A model generated the notes under the pieces. It was given only the letters and a program-made list of their open reading frames with translations. It made no database searches and was not told the origin of the DNA. Below are positions 23,001 to 36,500 of a stretch of DNA of 64,000 bases, piece by piece. The stretch lies in assembly GCF_042100115.1 (NCBI RefSeq), contig NC_091276.1:1240001-1304000 (forward strand), given 5' to 3'. The position numbers and the translations under genes were made by a program. The stretch's first letter is position 1, and each line of letters begins with the position of its first letter. The DNA is from Alternaria dauci. Taxonomy: Eukaryota; Ascomycota; Dothideomycetes; Pleosporales; Pleosporaceae.

Positions 23001-26000
23001 ATCTGCTAACATTATGGAGAAGAGATGAATTCGATGTCAACAATCCGACCAGAACCGAATTGCTAGGCTCATGAGCACAAGGAACCTCCCATCCTCACAA
23101 ATCCACTCCAATTCCTTTAATAGAGGTTATAGTAGTTCTCGACCAACAAATACAAGGCAGCTATGAGTTTGTCTTCATTCATACGCCCCAACCTCTAGAC
23201 GAGGGCTGAAGACATAGCTGGGCTGTGTGTAAGAACTACGGTTGGAGTGAATCTTGGGACTTAGGCACGATATGACGCTGAAGCACGCAGCTATATATTC
23301 GGCATTTCTCGGTGTGCGTCTTGAATGGACCGAGTAATATCTCAAAAGACAAACCTCGGAGAAGCTGTACAAGTCATGCTCTGATGTCATATACATACCC
23401 AGCCGACTTCCAGCCACACTCCATGCAAGAACCTCTTGGGAGCGTGCCTCTAATTTCGATACACGGTCTTCGTATGTCGACGTGAAGGCAGAAAATAGTT
23501 GTATTGCGCGTAGACTGCGTTCATGCCCAATCAGCACGTTCAATTCGCTCTTTACCACAGAGCCATTGGTCCACAGTGTCTACTTGACAACAGTTATATG
23601 GCTATTGTCTCCATGGTATTAGTTCGATTCATGGGCATTGGACACTGCAGCTACAAGCATGTTTGAAGTGTTCTCAATAGCCAAATGTAACAGGTTCATG
23701 CCCAAGATACCTAGGTAGAGAATGGGGAAGCATCTCAACTCTAACAGTTGTTACTGGTCTTTTGACATTCAGTCAAGCAAACTACAACAACTACAACGTC
23801 TCGTCCAACACTCCGAATGAAGTGGCTAAGCAATGGTTTTTAGCCTGTGGGCTCGGGCTCAGACTCTTCGGGGCATAGGACGTCGAAAAGCCGACAGGCG
23901 AAGTATCGTCAGGTTGAGATTTGGGGTTGTTGAAGGAAGTGCAAGCTTCCAATCGACACGTGATGTTACTTGAAGACGAACGAATGATTTCGGCACCAAA
24001 TATCGAAAGTGATTAGCCAGACAGGACATTCTTGCGTTTTGAGATCCAGAGACATGCAGTCATGTAAACCGTGTTTTCAAAGGCTTTCGCCGATTTCTAC
24101 AGGAACAATTTCAAAGATACTATTTGGGATATACCTCCAGGATGCGCGTTGCCGGTAAATATCACGTGAAGGTACACGTGTTATTCCATGTCAGTCATAT
24201 ACCTACCCTGCTGCATGGAACCTACGTGAATCCCTGAACTACAAAGATGGACAACACCACTGCAACCCTCCACGTCATCCCCAATAAGCAAAGTAACATC
24301 TTTAACGGCCCGTCTCGGTGTTATCCAGCCGCGCCGACAACAATACCACATAATCTCATGACGTCTTGAACCCACACGGAAGCTGAAACACGTGCAGTTA
24401 CGATAAGGCTACCCAAGATGGCATGCTTGCATCAAGTTGTGGTGCTTGCATACGCAGCCCAGCCCAGCCATCGCTTATCTGAGCCCCCCGTGCAGCAAGC
24501 ATATCGGCGTGATGACATCAATGGCGGGATGATCAGACAACACAGACCCCAGAAACACGCAATTATCTTGCCCAGACTGCCCCAGCCCGTCCGGGGGGAT
24601 ATGCTCGTTCATCACTCCGTTGGATCGACATTGCGCCTGCGACGCAAAAGGTGGCGGCTAAAAAGTTACAAAGGAGCCACTTGCGATGGGTGAGAATATC
24701 CGGAGGATGATCAAACGTCATGCATCGTGATGATGAGCAGTCGCTCTTTGCGCCGCGGATGTTCGTGTTTCGAGTTTTACTTGTTCCGTGTTCGCGTCGG
24801 GGGAACGATACGCGGGCGCTCTTATTGAAACTGGTGTCAATACACGACGAAAAATTTCGATCTAGGTAGTCACTGCCGTTCGCTAAAGACGAAACACTCC
24901 GCGCCTTGGCCCGTCGCAAAGCAAGGGCAACACAAGCAATACGTAGGCAATACGCATGCAACCTTTCACCATTGCTTTGTATCAAAGCAAACAGGGCTCT
25001 CATCTAGACAAGACAAGACGCGAAGGATGATGCGACAAGCGTTCGTCACCACGCCATAATCAGCATCATCATCACCACCACTACCACCGCGGCCCATGGC
25101 GCGTAACACTCCATGTCACCGCCCAGCCGCGATGCGACAAGATGGACAACTAAAGGTTAGTGCCAACCGTCACGGAGGCTCGGCACGCTAATAAGGCCAC
25201 CCAATATAACGACAGGATGCAAAGACGTTATACTGAATACGCTCAATGGCCAGACACGCCAATTAGTCTTCCGGAGACACCGCAGTAATTTGTACATGGC
25301 ACAATTGGAACGCGATACGAGAAATGAACACATGTCCATTTGGCAAGTACTCACAATCTACTAGCGCAAGCCAAGTGGGTTTGAATCAATTGACTTCATC
25401 GTACATGCCTCAATCCAACTAGGCGTTACGCAGCCAACCTCGCAGCACAAGTATGTCATGTTTGGCGATGGCTTGCATGAGCGTAGCCAGCCCGTTGCAT
25501 TAGGGGACGACGCGATGGCGTGCAGCTGTCTTTACCCCGCTTGGTCGTAACAACGGTAGCAACCACAACCAACCCCGCATGCCCTTGTGACTACTCCACG
25601 CAAGTCGTATGTGGCTTGCATACTTTTTGCTAAGGTGTCTTTCTTATCAATGTTGTCTGGATGGACCTAAACTGGTAGGGCGAGTGAAGGGCGACTAGCG
25701 GCAAGTATTGGCAGAGCCGTGAATCTTTCCGACGTGCTAAGGATTCCTGGTAGCGAGCCTATGATTTGGACCAACAAACGGTTAGGACGATTGCTATGGT
25801 TCAAGTTGCAAAATGCTGGACATGTACAACAATGGCATAACTAAATGCGAGATTAGTAGACAAGCAATTGTAAAGCAATAGGAACATATTCACAGCAATA
25901 TTTTCAATTGGGGTATTAATTGAGACAATGAAATTATGCTTCTTGGTATACATGAGAAGACTAGCAAGACGTGATGAAAAATTAACCTTGCTTTCAGGTG

Positions 26001-26064
26001 GGTTCATCAATCCCGTACAAATATCCAAATACACATCGCGTCATTACTGGACGACGACCCAAAT
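23001..26064. other. Gene-poor stretch between the HET relic and the proton pump
   Basis: There are about 3 kb with no gene I can support. A minus frame at 23175-23558 (127 codons) is the longest candidate but shows no domain. A CAT/CAC-rich patch lies near 25066-25098. The last 260 bases are AT-rich and probably are the 3' UTR and terminator of the proton pump. The right part of the HET gene may continue here beyond recognition. Confidence 0.4.
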
Positions 26065-29000
26065 TTACTCATCATCTTCCTCCTCAACAGCGCGGGGAGC
26101 AAGGACGTAGCGGGTTGTGCCGTGCTTGTCCTTGCCGTGCTCGAGAGACAGCTTGCTGAGGGCAGCAATCATGTTCTCAATAGCAGGGTTCTTGCGGCTG
26201 CGGTCCTTGCGGCCAAGGGTGTCGAGCCATGCGATGCGGTTAAGCAGGTAGTAGACGATGGCAATGATGATGGTAACACCAATGGAGTAAGCCCAGACAA
26301 CGACAACGGTGACAATGTCGACCCATCCGTCGTCACGGAACCTGCTGTTGAGGGTAGGGGGGTTGGTTTGGTAAGGAGCACCAGACATCCAGCCGAAGAC
26401 AGTGAAGATGGTCGCAAGAGCGTCGACACCGAGAATAGCAATGATGAGCTGGAACGAGGGGAAAGTCTTGCCACCACGAGTAACGAAGATGAGCCAGTTC
26501 TCGGTAAGAGCAACCTCAAGGAAGAGAATGGGCTGGATAGCACCGAAGTTCTGGATGATACCTCCGCTGGGGATGAAGAGAGTACCACGGACGATCCAGG
26601 TACCAAGAGCGAGGAGGAGACCAAGGATGACGGAGATGAACCAGATCTTGGGCAGTTGCCATTCGACGGGACGCTGCTCAGAGTGGGCATTGTCGTAGGC
26701 GACAGCGACGGTGGCCAAATCAGCGAAGAGAGCAAGGAAGACAATGAGCTCAGCGCGGATGGTCTCGTTGAGGATGATCATGGAGGTAACGAGGTAGACT
26801 TCCAAGTGGAGACAGAGAGCGATACGGTACTGGATGTAGGCCTTCATACGCTGGAAAATCTGGCGGGAGGTCTTGATGGCCAAGACGATGGTGGACAGAC
26901 CAGGGGCAAGGAAGACGATATCAGCGGCAGCCTGAGCAGCCTCAGTGGAACCCTCGACAGCGATACCACAGTCAGATTTCTTCAGGGAAGGAGCATCGTT
27001 GACACCGTCACCAGTCATGGCAGTCAAGTGACCACGCTGTTGGAGCATCTCGACGACCTGGTACTTGTGCTCAGGGAAGACTTCAGCGAAACCGTCAGCA
27101 CGCTCGACAAGGTCGTGCTGGGTAGTACCAGTGAGACCACCGCCGATGAGCTTGGAAGAGTTGTAGACCTTGGTACCGAGAGCAAGCATCTTGCAGGTCT
27201 CCTTGGCAATGGCAATAGCGTCACCAGTCAACATCTTGACGGGAACACCGAGCTGCTGGGCCTCAATGATGGTCTGGGCGGTATCCTCACGAGGGGGGTC
27301 GAACATGGACAAGAGACCGAGAAGAATCCAGTCACCATCGTTCTTCTGGTAAGCGACACCGAGAGAGCGGAAACCACGGCGAGCGAACTCAGCGGCCTTC
27401 TCCTTGTAGAGGGTAGCAGTGACCTCGTCGCAGTTGGCAAGGTTGACAATGGCCTTGGGGGCACCCTTGGCGCAGACGTACTTGTCACCACCCATGTGGC
27501 AGACGGCAGTGATACGCTTGGAGACGGGGTCGAAGGGAGTGAACTTCTCGGTCTTCCAGCCCATGTTGAGGATCTCACGAGCCTTGGGGTAGCGGCGGAT
27601 GGTAAGAATGGTAACCTTGTCAATGGGGTCGAGCGACTTCAAGTTGTGGGAAGAGGCGAGAGCAGCGACAGCCATCATCCAGTTGACGTCCTGGCCCTCA
27701 GCAACGTAAGGCTCACGGAGAGAGAGCTGGTTGGCAGTGAGCGTACCAGTCTTGTCAGAGCAGAGAACATCGACACCAGCAAGCGACTCAATGGCAGTGA
27801 GCTTCTGGACGATAGCCTTCTGCTCAGCGAGGTAGGCAGCACCAACAGCGAGGGTAGTGGTGGTGACGACGGGAAGACCGACAGGGACACCGACGATGAA
27901 CATGATAAGAGCGTAGTGGAGAAGAGTGACGGACTTGTCAGTTCCCTCGCGGGCAGTGGCAATAGGAATGTGACGGAAGAAACCACCAATCCAGGCGAGC
28001 AGGATGAAGAACATGACGAGGACGAGAAGCGCCGTTCCGATGGAGTTCATGATAGCCTTGAAGTGACCCTGGTCCTGAGCGCCCTGGACGAGGGTAGCAG
28101 TGCGACCGACGAAAGAGTGCTTAGCAGTGGTGATGACGATACCGTAGGCCTTGCCGCGCTTGCAACCAGTGGTGTAGTAGGCAACTTCTCCCATGTACTT
28201 GTCGACAGCGAGAGACTCTCCGGTGATGGACGATTGATCGCAAGCAACGAGAGGGTGGCCCTGGGTGATGGGGTTCTCCTCGTCGAACTTCTCCTCATCG
28301 ACGTCGTCATCCTTCTCGTCCTCGGGATCAGCGTCGTGGAACTTGTCCTCAGCCTTGAGCTTCATGTACAACTCGAAGTCCTCTGGGTGATCGTAACCGC
28401 AGATAAGACGAGCGTCACCGGGAACGGACTGGCCCTCCTCAATGACGACGATGTCACCGGGAACAAGCTCACGAGCGAGAATGGTCTGTTGCTGGTTGTC
28501 ACGAACGACGGTGGCCTTCATCGCGATATCACCCTTGAGCGAAGCGACGACATCGGCAGCCTGCTTCTCCTGGTACCAACCGACGATGGCGTTGAGCAAC
28601 AGGATACCGCAGATGACACCGAAATCGATCCAGTCCTCAAGACCGGCGGCGAGAAGAGCAGCGAGCTCCATGACTATGATGCATTAGCTTTTGCGCTAGA
28701 CAAGTTTGTGCAGGAATGCTTACCGTAGAGAATGGGACCAGTGAAGTAACCGATGAACTGCTTGAGAAGGTTGGTCTTCTCAGAAGAGATTTCGTTGAAG
28801 CCATAGCGCTTGCGACGCTGCTCAACGTCGGCGGATGTGAGACCAGTTCGGAGCTCAGTGTTGAGGTCTGCGATTGCATGTTAGCAAAATTCCCTCTTGA
28901 TCGTGTTGCTCATTTCGGGTGCTGCAGAAGCGGGTAGTTTGGTGGAGCCGAGTTGCATGATTGGCTCCACCATTTCTGCCGCTATCGCGTCGCTAGCAGG

Positions 29001-29416
29001 AAGCAGCTTGAGCGCGGACCATGCCAGCCACCAAATGTCGAGGTAGAGCTCTCAACAAAGGATGAATTGGCGAGACAGCCTGTGCGCTGCTGCGAACGGC
29101 GATGCGCTGCAATGGCGCTGCGCTGGGTCGCGAGGAATGGAGTGAGGTAAAACTTACAGTCGTCAGGGACGGCACCGGCATCCTGGATGGGGGCAGCAGC
29201 GGTAGCTGAGCCCGACTTCCAGAACTGCCACCAGGCCTTCTTCTTGGTGACTTGCTCGGCGTGAGGGTTGGTTCGGGTGTCGCGGTAGAAGAGGATGTAC
29301 TTCTGGAGCGCGGTGTACTCGTCCATGCCTTCGAACTCGGTCATGGAGACGATGGACTTTTGCCGCTCAGCGGCGCTGGACGCGCGGGGGCGCTCAACAT
29401 CGTCGTTGGGCGCCAT
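26065..29416 (-). CDS. pma1: Plasma-membrane H+-ATPase (P3A-type ATPase)
   Basis: Minus-strand exons 29416-29158, 28867-28724 and 28673-26065 give 1003 aa. It pumps protons out of the cell at the cost of ATP and powers nutrient uptake. Motifs: TGES in DQSSITGESLAVDKY (actuator), the PVGLP helix-4 bend, phosphorylation site CSDKTGTLTANQ (Asp near residue 441), KGAPKAIV, MLTGDA and MTGDGVNDAPSLKKSDCGIAV. About ten membrane helices are visible. Compared with the yeast or Neurospora pump as I know it, there is an extra acidic stretch of some 40 residues before DQSSITGES (about residues 215-265, with EDEKDDDVDEE). The N-terminal exons (MAPNDDVERPRASSAAERQ) form the regulatory head. The C-terminal regulatory tail ends AVEEEDDE. 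Very strong codon bias creates an equally long open frame on the other strand. Confidence 0.97.
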
Positions 29417-31080
29417 CTTGTCGAATTAAGGAATGCTGTTGCTCGTATGTATTATTATATCCGGTAACTCTAGGCACAGAGAAGGCTTTCCGAGGCGACT
29501 TGACGGCGAGGTTGAGTGTCAGGTCGAATGTGCTGTGCAAATGGGTAACTGCAAGCAGGGCCTTCTCTGTGAAGAAAAGACAATGGGAGCGGGAGAGGCT
29601 CTGGTTAAGTAGCGCGGCAGGAACTCACCCACGTATCAACCCAGGGAAAAACTCAGCAAGGACCGACCTTTGGCCGCTATGAGGGATTTATGATTGTCAT
29701 AAAGCTAACCATGGAAGCGGCCTAGCGCGAGCCGAGAGGCCCGGGGATGAATTTGCTGTGAGGCGGCCCGTGCGGCAGACGCTACATCATCGGCGCACGA
29801 CTGCGAGCAGAGATTGGCCGTCGCATTCACCGGCCGAGGGTGATGCGCTGATGACGGAGGGCTGACTGTTGGCGACGACCGTTTGCCGTGCAGTGCGGTG
29901 CGGTACAGTGTGCAGCGTGCAGCTTGGTTGAGAGGGCAGCGCGCAATTGCACTGGCAGCAGGATCCGTGCCAGGGCTCTCTGTGATTGCCTTTCCCTCGG
30001 CGCATGTTCGCGACTCTTGCTCTACTCCACTCAACAGCGGCAGCAGAGATTAAGCTGGAGATAGCGCGACAGTCCGCGACAAGCGTGCAGCGCTGCAGGG
30101 ATCAGCTCCCATGACGTTTTGGCAACAGTGGCCGGCAAACAGCTCCTCCACGCACCTTGCTCTCTCTGGCCGCACCAAGCTTCTGCCCTCGCACACAGGA
30201 AAGCTTGAATGCTTGGCGCCACTGCCAGCCACCCAGTCCGCATGCGAGGCATTTTTTTCGCCCCGTACGAGAGAGCCGTGTATCCAGCGCTGCTGCTGCT
30301 CCCCACGCCTGCGCGACTTTTGCCTCTGCACAATTTTCTTCTAGCGGCCTTCCAGACCCACGATCCAAGACATGGCACTTGTCCCAGCAGCCTCAACTGC
30401 AGCCGTCGCGCCATGCCATCCGACTTCCCCCCATGCAGTACGCGCGACCAGCATGCCCAGATGAAGCAATTGTCTGCTGCCCCCCCGCGTATCGGCCGCC
30501 GACGCTTCTGCACAAAGCACCGCACTCCATGATTGAGCACGGGCCATGCGGCTAAGAGGCGCCTCGGCGCCTGCCCCAAACCAGCCTTAGCAATTCATTA
30601 CCTGTTCCATATCGGCCGAATCACATGCCTTGCTCGCCCAGCGTCGTCAGGCCAACGCCTCGCCATTACCGTCCATGTTATGGTAATACAAACTGCGAGT
30701 CCACACGTCCAAAACCGCGCCGTTGCGATGCCGCCACAAGGTTGACGGTTGCGCAGGGTCTGGCTGGCTGCAACCTGGCCTGGCTAGCATTCGGTCCATG
30801 GATGACTTGGCCATTTGTGAGGCGCATGCGCCATTATGCCCCATAGCCAGACCGTGGAAGGCCTTCCCAACGAGGAAGCCGCGACGGACCTGCCACGTGA
30901 CCTCATTCCCGGTGTGTGTGTGGCTCCCTCGCTCGCTCTCGACAACCTTGGCTGTGCGCGACTGCCGATGCTTCGCCGGTACACCAATGAGCCTCACCGC
31001 ATTTGCCTCCAGAACGAGTGCGGGAATAATCGTCGCATCCACAAATATCACACACCGTCGCTGCCGACACCAACCTCTCC
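29417..31080. promoter_or_regulatory. Long upstream region of the proton pump
   Basis: No gene is supported in 1.66 kb. It should contain the pma1 promoter, which in fungi is often long and CT-rich; purine/pyrimidine-biased patches occur near 29460-29600. The part near 30100-30560 has several overlapping open frames on both strands with no domain, which I read as chance in GC-rich DNA. Confidence 0.45.
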
Positions 31081-32132
31081 ATGTCTGCCCCGAGCAGCCC
31101 TGAGTCGCAAACCCCCACCGCTGTCGGTCCGCCACCGTCACGCGCACTGCGACGCCATGCTGTTTCCATGTCGCCTGACGCCTTGCCTGTCGAGATATGG
31201 CATATTATCATCATGTATTTAGACGATCACTGTTTCGCCTGGTTTGTGCTGCGCCAGACGTGTCCTTTTCTGGCTTATGTGACGGAGGATGTCTTTGCAC
31301 GATACATTTCGCGTACCTGCAGCCTGCGCTTTGCGGGACAGACACTAAGGAGCTTGCTGTAAGCCGCGTTTCACCTGCCACTGCTCGGGAAACCTTCACT
31401 CACGATGCCAGCCCTCCTGATCTCCGTGGTGATACTCAACCTCCAACCCCCCAATATCAGGCCGCCAATGTGCAGCTGCCATCGTTTCGCTTCCAGCCCT
31501 CATCCTTTGCTCCGGCACATACAAAGGCCCGGCTGGTTCTGAAACTATCTTCACCGGCAAGTGCTCGCGACACGCCATCCTTGCACCACACACATGCAGG
31601 GACAGCCGACTTGACGAGCCGCCTCACTTAAGTCTTCTTCCAGCCAGGCGCTGTTGCAACCTCCGAACGCACCCGTTTGCTCAACCAAGCGCACTTTGTG
31701 CTTTTCAATGACCAATTAAAGAGCATACACCTTCCGTCGGCTGCTGTCCATGTTGCTGCCCAGGAACTATCTCTAGATTGGCGTCAGCTCTGCCATACCT
31801 TTATGCGCGACGAATTCAAGTGTCGTTTTGGCTCCAGTGCATCGGTCGCTTGGTGGAGAGAGTTTCCTTGACCGGCTCTCGTGTCCCACATCAAAAGCCT
31901 ACGTACCATTGCCGCGAAACAACAACACATTCTGCCGCCTGGGCAGGCACACGAGCAATCTAATAAATCGTTGCACCTCAAAATGGTTTTTGATGACCCG
32001 CCAAGCAGCAGATCAATTTTGCGTCAGACGGATCTGTGTAGATCCTCCTTGGCGTTGAGCACACCCAATTCCATCTGGCGATCAAATCTGTTCGCTTTGC
32101 GCGACTACTCCTGGTCCGCCTGGGCAACTTAA
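31081..32132 (+). pseudogene. Decayed F-box protein gene
   Basis: The 5' part is intact: ATG 31081 (or 31168) and an F-box, LPVEIWHIIIMYLDD, then FVLRQTCPFL. A plausible 53-base intron (31359-31411, GTAAGC...TGCCAG) leads into one frame that runs to 32132 but is broken by TAA 31629-31631 and TGA 31869-31871. Protein-like text continues on both sides of each stop (RLLNQAHFVLFNDQLKSIHL; TFMRDEFKCRF; IAAKQQHILP). Around the second stop the coherent text hops between frames (WWREF, then TGSRVPH, then KAYV, then IAAKQQ), which suggests small indels. F-box proteins bring substrates to SCF ubiquitin ligases. An unusual spliced functional form is possible but would need poor splice sites. Confidence 0.65.
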
Positions 32133-33509
32133 TTCTGCAGTCTGTGTCCGGGTCATTATCGTTCACCAGCCGCATTTTACTTTAGGCAGACTATGCCCAG
32201 CCTCTCCGAGCGTCGCACTTGAGTGCGGGATTTCTGACATGTCCTTGGCTATCCTCACGGGACTATCCGAGCCGTGGACTTTCGACCCTCGACTTTCATG
32301 AGACCATACAATAGACCTGAGACAACACTCGCTGTGCATCATATGTCGTATGACAGTTCCGTCCGAATATATTTCTCAGATCATATCGTTTCCAGGCCGC
32401 CTCATCGTCGTCGTGGTACGAACATGGATTACAACTTAAATGATTGTCATCAGCAATGCAACTACCCCAGAAATCTGACAGCCCACCTCCGTGGGGATGC
32501 CAAGCAAAGTATCCGGTAGCACACGTGTTGCTTCTCCTCGCTAGACAGCATGTCAGCAGATTACGTGTAGCTGTCCTCCGCTGCCAAGTGTCTCTGTGTG
32601 GACAACAGCCTCGGCGGAGACCTTGTACCACACTACATGTGTTCTCCTGTCTGTGCATCATCTTGGCCATTTCGCCTTGTTACTTTTCTTAATTGCACTG
32701 CACCATGTGTTACTTTGTGGTACTTGTTCGCTCTTGCATATTTGTTGGAGGCGACTTTCAACTGTAATTGGTCAACGCTTGCTCACCGTCATCTACGACG
32801 AAAAGAAACGATTAGATACGCAAGACATTGGCACACATGCCAAGCGAAGAAAGGAGTACGTTGGCCAACTCTATGTCGTATTCATGTGTCTATCTATTAC
32901 TCAATCCGAGGAATGCTTATATACATCTGATCAGCAAGCACTATGGATTTCACACTTGGCAGGCACAGGGAAAAAAGGGGACAATCTATACCATTTCGCA
33001 GAACATGACTAGAATAAAATTTCAGATTGTACAGTAAACTCACGTAACATCGCTTGTAACATCGCTTTCGTGTCAGCCTTTGGCGGCTTGTGATTCGGTC
33101 TTATGCAATGCCTTGCATGGCGCGACCGCTCCACACTCGCCTCTCTTTAGTATGGACCCCGAAAGCTCCAAAAAAAAAAAGGCGAGAGACTAAACTCAAA
33201 TACTAGTTTCTGTGGAATGAACCGCTCAGAAAATAGTTCCTCGTTTCTGCCGGTCAATGTGGAGAGCTGTTGTTAGTGTCGAAATAGTAGCGTTCGTCCA
33301 CTTCGCTAAATTCGCGTTTTAAGACAGAACAGCAACTAGAACAAAAATTCGGCACAGCACCGTCTTAGCCTGGAATGCTACGAAATCGACGCGAGGGCAC
33401 GAGTAACGTAAGAAGATCAGTTCGTCATTTTTTTGAACTCTATTGTACCACTACACAGGTCGAAGTTAAAGGTCTTAGCAGAGTCAATCCCGCTTTCTCA
33501 TCCACCAAC
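32133..33509. other. Gene-free stretch between the F-box relic and the ADP-ribosyltransferase gene
   Basis: No gene is supported. It holds an 11-base A run near 33170 and a perfect 12-base tandem duplication (entered separately). The right end is the 3' UTR of the minus-strand gene. Confidence 0.4.
33044..33067. repeat. Perfect tandem duplication of a 12-mer
   Basis: GTAACATCGCTT occurs twice in direct succession in non-coding DNA. It is probably a slippage product. Confidence 0.8.
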
Positions 33510-36500
33510 CTACACAACGCCCGTCCTCAAAGCCGCCATTGCACTCCCCATAGCTGTAACAACATGATTCGCCACAGGCGCTACAGCATCACGCGGAAAC
33601 AAAAAGATATACCTCACCATCACATCACTTCCATCTTTGACAACATGAATTCCACGAGTAACACTCCTCCCCTTGCCAACAACCTCGCACCCAAGCATGA
33701 GTCGCATATTGGGAAGCGCACTATTACGCCAGCTCGAATTGATAGCAGAGTAAGTAAACGAAGTCGCAGGGTCTTCAGCCAAGTAGATACCGTTTCCGTA
33801 TACGGCGCCGGTGCGTTCCAAGGATGTGCCAGAGCAGACGATAAGACCTTGGGTAAGGATCGCCGGGAGGCGGTCGAGTGATGTGCCATGGAAAAGGACA
33901 GTAGTTTCCGAAGAGGGTCTGGGTAGGCGGGACAGGTATGCTGTTTCCAGCTTTGGACTCGCGTTGGCAAGTACAAATTGATGGGTACCTATCGGTAAGT
34001 TTTTGATCTTACACAACCCACCTGCGGTAGCTATATAGCCTCGAAATTGCGTACAGGCCCATGAAATGAGCTTTTCAGCGTCGGGGTGGTACTTTTCAAG
34101 CACTCTGGAGATGTGGACGGCGTCACGGATGACAGAGAGCTTGGGGAGGGAGTTGAGGATTGCTTTGATGGAGCTGGTCATGTGTACGGGACAACCTGGC
34201 AGAAGCTGTAGAGAGTCGGTACAGGCTGCATTGTACACCGAGGATAAGAGCATGTCGACGGTGAAGATGTCTGTTCGAATTTCGGGTATGCGGACTTCTA
34301 ATGGGAGGGAGTACCTGTGGTGCTGGTGATTAGCGAACGTACTATTTGCGGCTTCAGGTGCAATATGGTCGTACCATAGCTGTGCGCATGCGACAAGGCT
34401 ACATGGCGTAGATCTTCGTAATTGCGCCTTCTTCGCGTTTTGATCTGCTCCGCAGCTGACACACAAGCGGCCCATTTCTCTGATAGTAGACTGAACGGTG
34501 GAATAAAACCCTGCTATCATTACGTCGCAGCTGGCAGTGTACGTATAAATGATTCTGTTCAGTTGCCATATGAAAGCGCTTTGCGGCGAAAAGCATACAT
34601 GCTCATGTGGCACGGTAGCCATCTTGTGGCAAATCCATGGGATATGTTGCGTAGTCTCAAGATCAGTGTCGCTGTCGTAGTGTGTACAGAAACTTGGTGG
34701 TCTGCTTCCATAGCGATCGAGATACAATCGTACGAGCAAGTTGTTTGCTGCGCTTGGTACGCCCATGGCGCTTCGTTGAAGCTCAGTGTATGAAGCGAGC
34801 GAGAAGCTCATCTCGACCTCGTCGTCGCCTATTAGCTCAACTAGATCGATGACACCAGCAGGGAGTTTCAACATCTCCTCTTCGAGCAGGCTAGTGTTAG
34901 GTACGTCGTACTCTTCAAGTAACAGGGCGGTACCTATAGGGTCTTTCGTTTTGAGTGCTCGCTTCAGACCCTCGAGGCGATCGGCTTCTCGCATAATCTC
35001 TGCTTCGATGCCATCCCAGAATGATGTTGCTTTGAGAAGCTTCGTTTCAGGTATCGTATTGTTGTAGACGTTCAAGTTGAGCAACCGTGCGAAGCTGTCA
35101 ATGACAGTCTTCATCTCCGGTTTCACGTTATCGTCTTGGATCCAGCCAGCGACCATGACCTCAGTTACCGCTAATGGAATGTCGTATCTTCTTCTGGCAA
35201 GAATGTGTTGAGAATGTGATTCGCTGGTATCGAGGGTCGACGAGTTGCACTGTAGAGTGGTTTTGTATCGTTTGCATGTACCCTCGTAGAAGACATGGTC
35301 TCTCCCAACAATTCTATGGAGGCCAGCTTGCTCGTGTGTAGGAAGGCCGGGTATATCCAAGAAGCCAAATTTCGCATCGAAAATCTCTTGACAAGCCAAT
35401 ATGGTCTCGTCAGTCGCACCAAGTAGTTTGTGCAAACATTCTTTGACCTTGCGCACGTCCGATCTCTTGCCAGATACCGATATGACAACTCTCTGCATAA
35501 TCGCCTCGCATGGACTACCTTCAGCTCTTTGAAGATATGAGAGTATAGCAAGGTCTTCTTTCCTCTGTGACTCTGTGCTTGAAGAAAGGATTGAGCGTAC
35601 TGCGGCTGAATTACTTCCCAAATCTTCAAGAATTATCAACGTCTGGCTGAACTTGTTCAGCCTCGATACCCAGGAGACAAGCTGAGGCTTCAATAGAGAT
35701 GGCAACTTATGCTCCTCAGTGTCATAGAAGACTAGATCCTTGAACAGCGTCTCGAGCGATTGCATAAACGAGAGCCAAGTTCTAGTGTCCATCGTTTGGA
35801 CCAGGTAATCGACGAGGGCAGTACCACTTCTTGCTTCGAAATTGTCGTCTTGATCCAACCATCTGTACAGGAGACCTCTCCAACACTTCTTGCAACCTTT
35901 TCGGGTACCAAGAATGTTCGTCAAGGCAATGATGGCTTGCCGCGAATCGTCCTCCGCCACTTTAACAATACGCAACATGTCCCCAACAAAGGTAGATTGT
36001 TGACCCAGCCCAAGATCAACGGCAAGCTCGAAAATACACTCGCAGTGATGTACACCGGAGTGATCAATGTCTTTCGACACAAGGATCGCGAGCATGCGCC
36101 GGTCACTGTCATCCACTCCTTCTACAGAGTTCTCCCAGACGTCCCACATATCGCGCAACGCTCGGTCAACAGTATTGCAAGTCGCATCCATATTCAGTAG
36201 GTGGTCGAGACAGTGTCTTTCTATGATTGGTTTCATCGAGTGTCGCACCATCTCGTCTTCTGCATTGGATCTTGACAAGATGGACTCAGTTGGGATATCA
36301 GGGTCAACCCAAACGAATGCATTCCTTGTTCGCGCTTCATCTAGACACGCATTCTGAGCTGCGATATAGATCTCCTTGATGGACGTCATCCGTTCCTCAC
36401 TTGGCCAACCCCGTATCTTGGCCTGGAACTCAGGCCTGAGCTGCGGAAATACATGTGTGGATGCTTTAACGGCAGTACAAAACTTATGTAGTTCTAATAG

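Noticed and set aside
23175..23558. A 127-codon minus-strand frame in the gene-poor region
   Set aside because: Composition is acceptable but I could find no family, no flanking exons and no start context. It is kept only as a note under the region.
24563..25003. A 146-codon minus-strand frame
   Set aside because: Low-complexity Arg/Ala/Ser translation, no domain, no splice context.
26122..28728. An 868-codon open frame on the plus strand, antisense to the proton pump
   Set aside because: It mirrors the sense gene, has a repetitive Asp/Glu/Ser/Gly-rich translation with no domain, and arises from the pump's extreme codon bias (few T or A in third positions).
30031..30579. Overlapping long frames on both strands upstream of the proton pump
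   Set aside because: GC-rich DNA gives chance frames; translations are rich in Arg, Ala, Cys and Ser and share no order with any family.
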